Shown one piece after another: positions 44,023 through 53,423 of a stretch of 64,000 nt of DNA. The position numbers and the translations under genes were made by a program. The notes below the pieces were generated by a model. That model did no database searches and had not been told where the DNA came from. It saw nothing but the letters and a program-made list of their open reading frames with translations. The stretch is from an uncultured Myxococcaceae bacterium. Lineage in GTDB: Bacteria; Myxococcota_A; Polyangia; Polyangiales; Ga0077539. Within the stretch, counting starts at the first letter, position 1; every line of letters starts with the position of its first letter. The stretch is taken from NCBI GenBank assembly GCA_945952225.1, contig CAMFHP010000032.1:1-64000 (forward strand), given 5' to 3'.

Positions 44023-46887
44023 CTACGGCGCGTCGCGAAAGATGCCCAGCGCGGGGGCCAGGAGGCGGTCGGGGTCGAAGCGCTTCTTGGCGTCGAGGGC
44101 GCGCGTCCACACGTCGCCGAAGTGCTGCGCCCAGCCCGCGCCGTCGACGGGCGCAGGCACGCCGTCGCAGGGGTAGCGCCGTCCGCCGAGGGCCACCGCG
44201 CGGTGGTAGAGGCCGACGTTCACGCGGGTGAGCTCGGCGACGCGCTCCGGGGTCTTCGCCGCGCGGAGAAAGCCCACGAGCCAGCAGCGGGCCTCGTCGG
44301 GGATGCGGAAGAACGGCGCCGTGATCCGGGCGCGCGCGAGCGGAATGATGAGGATCGGTCCGCCGCCCATGTCGTCGATCTCGGTCTCGGCCATCACCTC
44401 GCCGAGAAAGCCCGCGAGGCGCGAGTGCGGAACGAAGAGCGCGAGCTCGGGATGCGGCGCGGCCCCCTCGCGCTGGTCGCGCTCCACGATGGGCGGGATG
44501 CGCGAGAGAAAGGCGCTGTAGTCCCAGGTCTGCGTGTGCGAGAGCGCCGTGATCGCGCGGAGCCCCTCGGGGAGCGCGCCCGGCGCATCCGTCGACTCGT
44601 CGTGGTAGCGCAGCACTTCGAGGTCGTAGACCCAGCGGCCCCGCGCGGGCGATTCGGTGAGTCCCCGCGTGCGCGCGTCGACGCCCGTGGAGTGCGCGAT
44701 GAGCTCCAGCGTGTTGCCCACGGCGTGCGCGAGGAGGCCGTCGACGGAGGGGCACTCCATGAGCCGCTCGACGTCGCCCGCGAAGGCGTCGAGGTCGTCG
44801 TACACGAGGTGATCGAGGGTGACCCGTCGCGGCGCGCGTCCGAGGCGCATCGTGGCGCGCACGATGATGCCGTACTGCCCGAGGCCCGCGCGCGTCGCGT
44901 CGAAGAGCTCGCGGTGCTGCGTGGCCGAGCACGTCACCACCTCGCCCTCGCCCGTGACCACGGTCATCTCTTCGATGAGGTCGGCCTGGATGCCGCGCTT
45001 GAAGCTCTGCGCGCCGACGCCGCCCGCGATGATCGTTCCGCCGAGCGTGAGGTGCAGCCAGTCGGTGACCACGTCGGGCACGAGCCCGAGGGGCAGCAGC
45101 ACGTCGAGAATGCGCTGCCACGTCACGCCCGCGTCGGCGACGAAGCGCCCGTGACCGAGGTCGACGTGGTGCACCTGGTCGAGGCCCGTCATGTCGAGCA
45201 CGAGGCCGTCGCGCACCTGCGATTGACCGCCGGCGCTGTGTCCGACGCCGCGCGCGGCGACCTTCACGCCGTGGGCGCGGGCCCATCGCACGGCCTCGAC
45301 CACGTCGTCGAGGGAGCGCGGGCGCACGAGGTGGGCGGGCACGTCGCGCACGACGCCGCCGAAGTCGCGCGCCACCGCGATGCGGGCCTCTTGTGACTCG
45401 ATGAACGCAGGGGAGCGCATGGGGTTATCCGTATGCAGGGTGACGGGTTCGCGCAGCGTGCGGGCGTGGACCTCGCGGGCCGCGCGCAGCGCCGACTCGA
45501 CGCCGCCCTGGAGCCAGCGGTGCTGCAATGACGCGTGCTCGCCCGCGAAGTGGTACCGCCCCTCGGGGGCGATGACGTGGTCGTGGAGCTGGGCTTCCTG
45601 GTGCGGCTGAAAGAACGCGTAGGCGCCGCCCGCGAACTCGTCGAGGCTCCACACCGTCGACGCCGCGGCCTCGACGAGCGACGGGGCCTCGGGGTGCAGC
45701 TCGCCGAGGTTTTCGAGGGCCTGGAGGTGGCGCTCGTGCGGCGGGAGCGCGCCCCAACGGAGCGCGTCTTGACCGTGCGAGTACGACGCGAGGAGCACGC
45801 CGCGGCCCGAGGTGCGTCCGTGCTCGGGGTAGTACGTGTTGCGAATCGCGAGGTCGGTCACCGACGCGCCGCCGTAGATGCCGTCGCGCGTCTCCCAGAA
45901 GCGCTCGCGGCACTCGAAGAAGATCTTCGTCGCCGACTCGTAGTGGATGTTGCGGATCGCGCGCTGCTTCTGCCACGAGAAGGGACGCTCGACCTCGACG
46001 TGGCGCAGCACCGAGAAGGGCAACGTGCAGATGGCGTAGTCGCCGCGCACCACCCGCGTGCCCGCGAGGCCGCGCACGCGCACCGCGACGCCGCGCTCGT
46101 CCTGGTCGAGGGAGGCCACGAGCGCGCCGTACTGGATGTCGCCCGCGAGCTCGCGGAGAAAGGCCTGCGGGAGGAGGTCCATGCCGCCGTCGATGGCCAC
46201 GGTCTGCTCGCGGAGCTTCGCCACGAACTCGCGCAGAAACTCGAAGGCCGACGCGTAGAGCAGGGTCTCGAAGCCCGCGAAGAGGCCGTACATCTCGATG
46301 GCCCCGTCGGACCATCCCTCGCCGCGGAGAAAGTCTCGCAGCGACACCGACTGGAGCCGCGCGCTGAGCTCGGCGAGGGCCTCGGCGCCGCCGCGGTCGA
46401 TGGCCTCGCTGATCGGGTCGACGATCATCGACCAGATCTCGGGAAAGGGCTGCGTGAGCTCGCGGCCCGCGAGGTCGAAGCCCAGGCGGTGACTCTCGCG
46501 CAGCGTGTCTCCCATGCGCCGACGCTGCTTGCGGAACAGCGACCAGCCCATCGGGTTCGACGAGCAGAAGGGCCGCACGCGGAGCCCGTAGCGCTCGACG
46601 TAGGCCATCACCAGCTTGTGCTTCACCGGGATGCGCATGGCCCCGGCCTCGCCCCACTGGCCCGCGCTGAAGGGCGCGCGGAGCGTGAGCACACGACCGC
46701 CCACGCGGTGCTGCGCTTCGAGCACGGTCACGCGGTGCCCTGCGCGCTTGAGCTCGCACGCGGCGACGAGGCCCGCGATGCCCGCGCCGAGCACGATGAC
46801 GTGGGCCGGCGCGTGCGCGGTCGACGGCAGCCCGTCGCGCGCGATGGAGAGGAGGTCGGGCGGGTTGACGTAGGCGGTGTCGAGCAT
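44023..46887 (-). CDS. Double flavoprotein: L-amino-acid/monoamine oxidase fused to cytokinin-dehydrogenase-like domain
   Basis: 954 residues. Residues 25-480 are a flavin amine oxidase: VIVLGAGIAGLVAACELKRA with VLEAQHRVGGRV (FAD motif), and at the end RYHFAGEHASLQHRWLQGGV, as in L-amino-acid oxidases and tryptophan monooxygenases. Residues 500-954 are a PCMH/FAD-binding-4 oxidase with ARGVGHSAGGQ near 547 (the His position of covalent FAD), HLTLGGTIIAGGVGAQSFKRG and ELFDATRAGLGQYGIIVRAT, then DPDRLLAPALGIF at the C-terminus. The second half resembles plant and bacterial cytokinin dehydrogenase closely. Two different flavin oxidases in one chain are rare. Substrates are not shown by sequence. 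37 bp downstream of the TerB-like gene on the same strand. Confidence 0.9.
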   Translation of the reverse strand: MLDTAYVNPPDLLSIARDGLPSTAHAPAHVIVLGAGIAGLVAACELKRAGHRVTVLEAQHRVGGRVLTLRAPFSAGQWGEAGAMRIPVKHKLVMAYVERYGLRVRPFCSSNPMGWSLFRKQRRRMGDTLRESHRLGFDLAGRELTQPFPEIWSMIVDPISEAIDRGGAEALAELSARLQSVSLRDFLRGEGWSDGAIEMYGLFAGFETLLYASAFEFLREFVAKLREQTVAIDGGMDLLPQAFLRELAGDIQYGALVASLDQDERGVAVRVRGLAGTRVVRGDYAICTLPFSVLRHVEVERPFSWQKQRAIRNIHYESATKIFFECRERFWETRDGIYGGASVTDLAIRNTYYPEHGRTSGRGVLLASYSHGQDALRWGALPPHERHLQALENLGELHPEAPSLVEAAASTVWSLDEFAGGAYAFFQPHQEAQLHDHVIAPEGRYHFAGEHASLQHRWLQGGVESALRAAREVHARTLREPVTLHTDNPMRSPAFIESQEARIAVARDFGGVVRDVPAHLVRPRSLDDVVEAVRWARAHGVKVAARGVGHSAGGQSQVRDGLVLDMTGLDQVHHVDLGHGRFVADAGVTWQRILDVLLPLGLVPDVVTDWLHLTLGGTIIAGGVGAQSFKRGIQADLIEEMTVVTGEGEVVTCSATQHRELFDATRAGLGQYGIIVRATMRLGRAPRRVTLDHLVYDDLDAFAGDVERLMECPSVDGLLAHAVGNTLELIAHSTGVDARTRGLTESPARGRWVYDLEVLRYHDESTDAPGALPEGLRAITALSHTQTWDYSAFLSRIPPIVERDQREGAAPHPELALFVPHSRLAGFLGEVMAETEIDDMGGGPILIIPLARARITAPFFRIPDEARCWLVGFLRAAKTPERVAELTRVNVGLYHRAVALGGRRYPCDGVPAPVDGAGWAQHFGDVWTRALDAKKRFDPDRLLAPALGIFRDAP

Positions 46888-46923
46888 GGCGGGGGTGCTG
46901 GCTCCGTCCGGCGGGGCGGTGGG

Positions 46924-47292
46924 TCAGAATCCGAGGGGGTGGCCCATGAGCTCCAGCGCTTCGGGCCAGGGGATGCCGTAGGAGAGCGAGATGGCCCGCA
47001 GCGCGGCGAGCTCGGGTTCGCTCACGCCCCCGTCGGCGCCGGCCATCGCGTAGCCGAGGCGGAGCACCTGGCGCTGGTCTTCGCGCGAGAGGGGCGCCGG
47101 GGGAAACGACGCGGGCGCCTCGGCGGGCACCACCACGCGGCGCCACGCGAGGGCGGCGTCGGCGGGCTCGAACGCGAGGCCGTCGATGACCTCGGCGAAG
47201 AAGCGGGCTTCACCCGGCAGGAGCGCGCCGTCGGCCCACGCGACGTGGGCGAGCGCGGCGAGCATGTGGAGCGCGACGGCGGGGCTGTGCAT
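46924..47292 (-). CDS. TerB-like small helical protein
   Basis: 122 residues, all helical. HVAWADGALLPGEARFFAEV and YAMAGADGGVSEPELAALRA are two copies of the DG..LP.E pattern of the TerB/DUF533 fold, which is found in tellurite-resistance-type and stress gene clusters. No membrane segment or signal. It sits between the VOC-SRPBCC gene and the double flavoprotein, all on one strand with short gaps, so it is probably co-expressed with them. Confidence 0.75.
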   Translation of the reverse strand: MHSPAVALHMLAALAHVAWADGALLPGEARFFAEVIDGLAFEPADAALAWRRVVVPAEAPASFPPAPLSREDQRQVLRLGYAMAGADGGVSEPELAALRAISLSYGIPWPEALELMGHPLGF

Positions 47293-47301
47293 GGGGAACT
47301 C

Positions 47302-48294
47302 CTAGAGTCCGGGGCGTTGGTGCACTTCGAGGTGGTAGGCGTCGAGGAGGGCGCGGCGCGCGGGGTCGAAGGTCGCCTCGCGTCCCTCGAAGATCGCGGC
47401 GAGGAGGTCGAGCTCGGTCTGGATCACCGCGGCCGTGCGCGCGCGTCGCGACGGATCGAGCGGCGGCAGCGTGACGCCCACGCGCGTGACCGCGTCTCCC
47501 TCGGCGCGCACGTCGAAGCGCACGGCGAGGGAGCGCTCGCCGAGCGTCCAGCGGAACACCACGGCGCCGTCGTCGTCGCGCACGTCGAGGGGCACATCGC
47601 CCGCGGCGCGCACCTCGACGAAGGCCCCGTCGATGCGGCGCACACCGCGGTGGCCCGTCCATCGCGGGAGGTTGCGGAGGTCGAGGAGAAAGGCCACGAC
47701 GGCGTCGCGCGACGCGGCGATCACGACCTCGGGCGAGGTCTCTCGTGCGGGCGCTTCGGCGGGCGCGGACTTCAGGTACGAGAGCATGGTGCGGGCGAGG
47801 CCGGCCATGTTGTCGTGGGTGAAGTTGCCCGACGCGGCCCGCGCGGTGCGTTCGATGAGCTCGATGAAGTAGCCCCCGTGCTCGCGGGCGATGAAGATCT
47901 GGCGCAGCCCCGTGAGGGGATCGTTGAGCACGGACTCCGAGGTGGTGCGAACGCCCGCGGCGCGCAGCGCGACGAGCGCGGCGTCGAGGTCGGCGACCTC
48001 GTAGGCGACGTGGTGCACGCCGGGTCCGTGCTGGCGCAGAAAGCGGCGGAAGATCGACGCGTCGGTGAGCCCCTCGGTGACCACCATCACGCGCGAGGCG
48101 GAGCCCGGCACGCGGAGCACGTGGTTGAGCATGTCGTGCTCGCCCTCGGGGGCCGTGCCGGCGTTGACGCGGATGACCCGCAGGGGCTCGAAGCCGAGGC
48201 ACTCGGCGTGGAAGCGCGCGACCGCCGCCGCGTCTTCGACGATGAGGGTGTAGTGGTCGAGCGAACCGAGTTCGAGGGGGAGCGGAATGGCCAT
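47302..48294 (-). CDS. VOC/glyoxalase domain fused to SRPBCC-like domain
   Basis: 330 residues from ATG 48294. Residues 5-150 are a vicinal-oxygen-chelate domain: LDHYTLIVEDAAAVARFHAE (His metal ligand), GVHHVAYEVADLDAALVALR and HGGYFIELIER (Glu ligand). Residues 185-300 fit an SRPBCC/START-like domain (VVIAASRDAVVAFLLDLRNL then RWTGHRG). The VOC part is close in pattern to 4-hydroxyphenylpyruvate-dioxygenase-like and extradiol enzymes. The substrate is unknown; the neighbourhood of a cytokinin-dehydrogenase-like flavoprotein suggests secondary metabolism. Start of the minus-strand trio. Confidence 0.8.
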   Translation of the reverse strand: MAIPLPLELGSLDHYTLIVEDAAAVARFHAECLGFEPLRVIRVNAGTAPEGEHDMLNHVLRVPGSASRVMVVTEGLTDASIFRRFLRQHGPGVHHVAYEVADLDAALVALRAAGVRTTSESVLNDPLTGLRQIFIAREHGGYFIELIERTARAASGNFTHDNMAGLARTMLSYLKSAPAEAPARETSPEVVIAASRDAVVAFLLDLRNLPRWTGHRGVRRIDGAFVEVRAAGDVPLDVRDDDGAVVFRWTLGERSLAVRFDVRAEGDAVTRVGVTLPPLDPSRRARTAAVIQTELDLLAAIFEGREATFDPARRALLDAYHLEVHQRPGL

Positions 48295-48425
48295 GGCGCG
48301 GAGGGGATGCGCCCGCAGAAAAACGGGCGCCCGGAGGGTGTATCGGAGACCCGCAACGGGCGTCCAGCGCGATCCGCGTGCGCTGCGGTGGGGGATTGGA
48401 GATGGGGGAGGTGGTGGGGGTGCGG

Positions 48426-51251
48426 ATGTCAGCGCCGCCGGGAGACGGGCGTCTGCCGCACATGAACCACTGCGACACGGGCGATGAGAGGCAAGGGAGT
48501 GGGCCGTGCGAGGGCGGCGTCGTCGACCTTCTGGAGGGGCTTCGCGCGAGCCTCCACGCGAAGATCGAGCGGCTGCTCCGGATGCCACTCGTCGCGACGA
48601 TTCCTGAGGTAACGACGCAGCCCGCACCCCACGCTGCGGACCCGGGTGCCGACGTGTGGGAGGCGCTGATCGCCGCGACGCAGAACCTCGCCTCCACGTC
48701 GCCCGCACCGTCTCCCGCCGCCTGGCGCGAGGACCCCGACGACGGGTCGGCGCTCGTGCGAATCACCCTCGACTACGACGACCTCTGGCGGGGCCGTGAG
48801 AAGGAGGTGCGCGACCTGTTTCTCAACACCGTCGAGAGCCCGGTGGCCTTTCTCACCGATGCGCAGAAGCTCCTGCTCGAACGGTCTCCCCGTGAGTTTC
48901 TCACGCTCGATCCGATGCCCGAAGACGTGGAGCTTCTCGACTTCGAGACCGAGCGCGTGGGCACCAGCGAGCGCGTCGTCGCGATCCGGGTCACGCGGAT
49001 GCCCGAGGGGCGCCGTCACCTCCGTCACGTCGCGATCGTGCCCAACCTGGTGCCGTTGCAGCGGCAGCTCCACGCGCTGAAGGTGCTCGAGGAGCGCTCG
49101 GACGACGGGTGCCTCACGCCGCTGCGCTGCCTGCTGGGATGCGACGATCCCGCCAGGCTTGCCACCCGAGCGCCGTCCGACGCGCCGTCGCCGCTGCCGA
49201 TCTTCGCCGATGAACGGCTCGACGAGTTTCAGCGCGCGTGTGTGGCCCACGCGATGGAGTCTCCGCACTTCGCGGTGATCCAGGGGCCGCCGGGGTCGGG
49301 CAAGACCACGGTGATCGCGTCGATCCTTCGGCGCGCGGTGGCGCGCGGAGAACGCGTGCTGGTGGTGTCGTCGACGCACGTCGCGGTCGACAACGTGGTC
49401 GAGAAGATCACGCCCGGTCCCGACGAGGCGTCCGCTCCCCTCGTGGTGCAGTCGCTCCCGGTTCGCTTCGCGGCGCGTCAGAGAAAGCTCTCCCCGCGGG
49501 CGCTGGACTACTGGGTCGGCGCGAAGAAGCAGCGCCGCGGCGCCACGATCGCGACGCGCGTGCAGCGGTGCCTCTCCGAGAGCGTCTCCATCGCGTCGGC
49601 GCTCTACGCGATCGAGGACGCGAAGTCCGTGGGCGTCGCGCCGCTCTCGACGGCCGTTGCGGCGTGCGACGACGTCCTCTGCGGCACGCCCATCGGGGTG
49701 CTCTCGTACGAGTCGGTGAAGCTCGCGGCGCCGGGCGCGTTCGACCTGCTCGTCGTCGACGAGGTGTCGAAGCTCACGCTCGCAGAGTTTCTCGCGGTCG
49801 CCGTGAAGGCGCGCCGTTGGGTGCTGGTCGGCGATCCCGAGCAGCTTCCGCCCTACAACGACATCGAAGAGAACGGCGTGACCCTCGACGGTGTGCTCGA
49901 CGCGCGCCTCGAACTCGCGTGCAGCGTCGGCGCGCTGGTGGCGCGTTGCCAGCCCGCGGAGCGCGACAGCCTTCGCCTCGTCGTCGCCGCATCGGACCCT
50001 GCGTCCGTCGCCGCCGTGATCGCCGCGCACCTCGCCGCGGTGGCCGCGCGAAACGAGTCTCCCCTCGTGGTGGCCCTCGCCGACGCGACGGAGGTCCGCG
50101 CGGGCGTGATCGTGTGTCTCCCCGAGGAGGTCGAGGGCGCGGTGCAGCGCTTGAGCCGACATGAGGGGGCGTCGCCCGCGTCGTCTCGCGATCGGAGCGC
50201 GTTCGTTCATCTGCTCGTCGAGCGCGGACTCGCGGTGCCGCGGCCTGCGACGTTGAGCGGCGTGCGACTGGTCGAGGCGCGCCATCGCAGCCCCGCGCAA
50301 CTCTTCGAAGCGAGCTTCAACCTGTTCCACGCGCTGCCGTGGAGCCGACGCTCGGGGCACCCGCTGCGGCTCGCCGCGGCGCGCGTCGGATTGCAGCGCG
50401 CGCTCCCTTCGGCGAAGGCGCTCGCGGCGCTCACCCACGGGCCCGAGCCGTGGTGCGAGGCGATGCGCGAGGCGCTCGTCGGGCACATCGCCCTCCGGTT
50501 CGCGGTGAACACGGTCTCGGTCTACGACTGGCTCACGGGGATGCCCGCGGAGCACTTCGACGTCGCGCCGCTCCACAAGCTCTCGGGCCTCTCGCGAGGC
50601 GCGCTCTGCGAGGCCGTGCGGCCCTTCGTGGGCACGCTCAAGAAGCAGTACCGCATGCACCGGAGCCTCTCCGCGCTGCCCCGCGCGATGTTCTACTTCG
50701 GCGAGGCGCTCCTCGACGCGCGCGCCGACAGCGCCGATTCGAGCGGTGTGATGCTCGTCCACGTGGAGCCTCACGCGGAGGACGCGCGGGAGTCGAACCG
50801 CGCCGAGGCCGACGCCGTCGAGCGCATGATCAAGCTCGTGAGCACGCACCGGGCTTCGCGTGGCGAGCGCGCGTCGATCATGGTGCTCACGCCGTACCGC
50901 GCGCAGGAGGCGCTGCTCAAGACGCGACTGGAGGCGCTCGACGTCGAGGTCTGCACGCTCGATCGCTGCCAGGGGCGCGAGGCCGACTACGTGTTCATCA
51001 GCCTCGTGCGCGGTCGGGCGACGGCCTTTCTCGACATGCCGAAGCGGTGGAACGTCGCCCTCACGCGGGCGCGCACCGGGCTCGTGCTGGTGGGCGACCT
51101 CGACGCGTACCGCGCAGAGGCGCAGCGCGCCCGATCGGAGGCCCGCAGGCGCGTCGGCGGCGTGTCGCCGTCGCACCCGACGATGAGCCTCCTCGCGCGG
51201 ATCATCGAGGGCTACGACGCGCTCGGGCAGACGATGAAGCGCGCGTCGTGA
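48426..51251 (+). CDS. SF1 helicase of the Upf1/DNA2 type
   Basis: 941 residues from ATG 48426; in-frame GTGs and ATG 48402 upstream are alternatives. Walker A GPPGSGKTT near residue 287, Walker B VVDEVS near 444, DPEQLPP near 472 (motif III), QYRMHRSL near 741 (motif IV), CQGREADYVFISLVR near 848 (motif V) and NVALTRAR near 877 (motif VI). This is the AAA_11/AAA_12 organisation of Upf1-like helicases. A 250-residue N-terminal region and a long insert of 230 residues between motifs III and IV are extra. Stand-alone Upf1-like helicases in bacteria are frequent in defence-like or mobile loci. The stop overlaps GTG 51248. Confidence 0.9.
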   Translation: MSAPPGDGRLPHMNHCDTGDERQGSGPCEGGVVDLLEGLRASLHAKIERLLRMPLVATIPEVTTQPAPHAADPGADVWEALIAATQNLASTSPAPSPAAWREDPDDGSALVRITLDYDDLWRGREKEVRDLFLNTVESPVAFLTDAQKLLLERSPREFLTLDPMPEDVELLDFETERVGTSERVVAIRVTRMPEGRRHLRHVAIVPNLVPLQRQLHALKVLEERSDDGCLTPLRCLLGCDDPARLATRAPSDAPSPLPIFADERLDEFQRACVAHAMESPHFAVIQGPPGSGKTTVIASILRRAVARGERVLVVSSTHVAVDNVVEKITPGPDEASAPLVVQSLPVRFAARQRKLSPRALDYWVGAKKQRRGATIATRVQRCLSESVSIASALYAIEDAKSVGVAPLSTAVAACDDVLCGTPIGVLSYESVKLAAPGAFDLLVVDEVSKLTLAEFLAVAVKARRWVLVGDPEQLPPYNDIEENGVTLDGVLDARLELACSVGALVARCQPAERDSLRLVVAASDPASVAAVIAAHLAAVAARNESPLVVALADATEVRAGVIVCLPEEVEGAVQRLSRHEGASPASSRDRSAFVHLLVERGLAVPRPATLSGVRLVEARHRSPAQLFEASFNLFHALPWSRRSGHPLRLAAARVGLQRALPSAKALAALTHGPEPWCEAMREALVGHIALRFAVNTVSVYDWLTGMPAEHFDVAPLHKLSGLSRGALCEAVRPFVGTLKKQYRMHRSLSALPRAMFYFGEALLDARADSADSSGVMLVHVEPHAEDARESNRAEADAVERMIKLVSTHRASRGERASIMVLTPYRAQEALLKTRLEALDVEVCTLDRCQGREADYVFISLVRGRATAFLDMPKRWNVALTRARTGLVLVGDLDAYRAEAQRARSEARRRVGGVSPSHPTMSLLARIIEGYDALGQTMKRAS

Positions 51252-51289
51252 CGACCGACGAAGACCCCTTCACGGAGAGGAAGAACGCC

Positions 51290-51583
51290 ATGATCCCTTC
51301 GAAGCACGACAGGCACGAGAAGCCCCGGCCGGGGCGCGCGGAGATCGAGACGCTCTGCATCCTTCACGCGCTGGCCGCAGGCGCGTGCACCGCGGTGGAG
51401 CTCGACGCGCGGCTCGGGCTCCGCTCCGGGCGCAGCCGCCACGTCGACGAGGCCGTGGGGCCGCTGGTGACCGCGGGATGGGTCGCGCGGGAGCACGATG
51501 CGCTCCGTTGCACCGAGGCCGGGAGGGAGCACCTGCGGGCGCGGCTCCTGCGGTACGGCCTCGCGGGCCCGGACGTGGTGTGA
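51290..51583 (+). CDS. Small winged-helix protein coupled to the helicase
   Basis: 97 residues from ATG 51290 (ggagagg lies nine bases before); GTG 51248 overlaps the helicase stop and would give 14 more residues. The core, ETLCILHALAAGACTAVELD then GPLVTAGWVAREHDALRCTE, is a winged helix-turn-helix pattern. It is translated directly after the helicase and probably acts with it as a DNA-binding partner or autoregulator. Confidence 0.72.
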   Translation: MIPSKHDRHEKPRPGRAEIETLCILHALAAGACTAVELDARLGLRSGRSRHVDEAVGPLVTAGWVAREHDALRCTEAGREHLRARLLRYGLAGPDVV

Positions 51584-51622
51584 CAGGGGCGCGACTGTGG
51601 CGTGGTCGTCGGGCGTGTGGCG

Positions 51623-52042
51623 CTACGCACCGGCCCGTGCGCGGCGGCGCGCGTCGAGGTGCTCCCCCGCGTGCGCGGCGAGGCGGCGGTAGCGCGCGTG
51701 GAGCGCTTCGAGTTCCGCCTCTTCGAGGGCCTCGATGTCGATCATGTGGTCGTCGGCCTGGCGCACCGCGTGGATCAGCTCATCGAGCTTCAGGTGCATC
51801 GCCTCGCTGTCGCGGTTCTGCGTGTTCTGGATCAGAAACACCATCAGGAAGGTCACCACCGTGGTGCCCGTGTTGATCACGAGCTGCCACGTGTCGCTGT
51901 AGTGAAAGAGCGGCCCCGTGAGCGCCCACACCGCCACGATCAGCACCGCGACGGCGAACGCGCCCGGCGTGCCCGCGGTGTGCGAGATCCAGCGCGCGGT
52001 GCGGGTGAAGGTCAACGGCGCGGCGTCGTGGCGAGGCTTCAT
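51623..52042 (-). CDS. Low-affinity iron permease family protein
   Basis: 139 residues from ATG 52042. Two hydrophobic helices (GAFAVAVLIVAVWALTG and INTGTTVVTFLMVFLIQ) are followed by NTQNRDSEAMHLKLDELIHA, the invariant motif of the Iron_permease family, and a charged helical tail. The family is named for yeast Fet4-like activity, but most bacterial members are uncharacterised. It is convergent with the winged-helix gene (40 bp). Confidence 0.85.
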   Translation of the reverse strand: MKPRHDAAPLTFTRTARWISHTAGTPGAFAVAVLIVAVWALTGPLFHYSDTWQLVINTGTTVVTFLMVFLIQNTQNRDSEAMHLKLDELIHAVRQADDHMIDIEALEEAELEALHARYRRLAAHAGEHLDARRRARAGA

Positions 52043-52213
52043 GGTGACCGACGGGCGATGCGCGTCGTGTGCCGTGGTGCGGAGGCGAAGGGTGCGCGCA
52101 GGGGATTGACCGCGGTGAGTGGGCGGCGCTTCCATCGCGCGCGACGCAGGGTGGTGCGGCGCGAGGCGTTGGTGCTGCGCGTGTCGGCTCGCGACCGTGC
52201 GTCGGGGACTCCG

Positions 52214-53413
52214 GTGCAGAACAACCATGGCGCAATCGTCGGGGCCGTTGTGGGCGGCGTGCTGGCCTACGCGGCCTTTCTCGGGACGATTCTCTACGTC
52301 GCGATCCGCTGGTCGCGGGGGATCCTCGAACGCAAGGCCGAGGCCTTTGCGACGGCGCTCGTCGCGGCGGGCGCGCGCTTCGTACAACACGGTCCGTCGA
52401 AGGGCCTCTACGCGGGGCGCGAGGCCGAGTACGAGCTCCGCGGGATGCGCGTCTTCGTCAACGCGTACTACGTCAATCGAAGCTGGGTGCGGCTCAATCT
52501 CCGGCTCGCGTCGGGGGTGTATCCGTGGGTGACACTCTATCCCGAGGGCGCCCTCGATCGACTCGGCAAATCACTCGCGCTCAACCGTGAGGTTCAGCTC
52601 GGCGACGAGGCCTTCGACGCGGCCGTGTACATCCACTCCACGGAGAAGCGCGACGCGTGCGTGCGAGACCTCCTCGCGCGCGAGGGCGTGCGCGCCGCGG
52701 TGCGCGAGCTCCTCGCGGGAGGCTACCGGGTGCAGTTCTCTGCGAAGGGCGTCGAGGCGTACCAGACGCAGTACGCGCTCCAGACCGTGGGCGACACCGG
52801 GGCCCTCCACGCGCTGGAGCTGCTCGCGCGCATCGCCGCCGAGGCGCCGCGCTTCGATCCCGCGACGCTCACGTCGGAGCCGATGCCCGCGAACCGACGG
52901 GTGCTGGCCGTGGTCCTCGCGTCGATCGTGGGCGGCCTCGCGCTCGGCGTGGGCATGGGCTTCGGGCACGACCATCTGCTCGACGCCGACGATGGGGGCA
53001 GGGCCCTCGGGCTCGCGTCGCTGCTGTGGGTTCCCTTCGTGGTGCTGATGGTGCCGCTCGTGCGGGGACGCTCGAACTCGCTCGCGCTGCTGGTGATGTG
53101 GGCGTTCGTCGGCCTGGCCGCGTTTCCCTTCGGCCTCGGTCCGTCGCTGCTGGTGCTCAACAAGGCCCTCGACGATGCGCCCGCGCAGGCGCACGTCGTC
53201 GACGTTCTCCGCGTGCACCCGAAGCAGAGCGATCTGCACACCACCACCTGGCGCGCGGGGCGCACCGAGGAGCGCTTCGTCGTGCCTCGCGCGCTGCTGC
53301 AATCGGTCCGCGTGGGCGACCGCGTCGTCGTGCGCACGCACCCCGGACGCTTCGGCTGGCAGTGGTTCGAACCCGTCACCGTTCCCGAGGGGAGCAGCCC
53401 TCCGCGCCGTTGA
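52214..53413 (+). CDS. Membrane protein of unknown function
   Basis: About 399 residues from GTG 52214. An N-terminal helix (IVGAVVGGVLAYAAFLGTIL) anchors the chain; residues 50-225 are a soluble alpha/beta region with no motif I recognise, followed by three hydrophobic helices (VLAVVLASIVGGLALGVGM, LASLLWVPFVVLMVPLV and LALLVMWAFVGLAAFPFGL). A last soluble domain of 70 residues ends the protein. Conserved among myxobacteria by appearance only; no function is assigned. Confidence 0.65.
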   Translation: MQNNHGAIVGAVVGGVLAYAAFLGTILYVAIRWSRGILERKAEAFATALVAAGARFVQHGPSKGLYAGREAEYELRGMRVFVNAYYVNRSWVRLNLRLASGVYPWVTLYPEGALDRLGKSLALNREVQLGDEAFDAAVYIHSTEKRDACVRDLLAREGVRAAVRELLAGGYRVQFSAKGVEAYQTQYALQTVGDTGALHALELLARIAAEAPRFDPATLTSEPMPANRRVLAVVLASIVGGLALGVGMGFGHDHLLDADDGGRALGLASLLWVPFVVLMVPLVRGRSNSLALLVMWAFVGLAAFPFGLGPSLLVLNKALDDAPAQAHVVDVLRVHPKQSDLHTTTWRAGRTEERFVVPRALLQSVRVGDRVVVRTHPGRFGWQWFEPVTVPEGSSPPRR

Positions 53414-53423
53414 GCGCGCCGCG

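Noticed and set aside
45535-48465. A 976-aa frame on the plus strand
   Set aside because: It is the complement of the double flavoprotein, TerB-like and VOC genes and lacks any recognisable motif.
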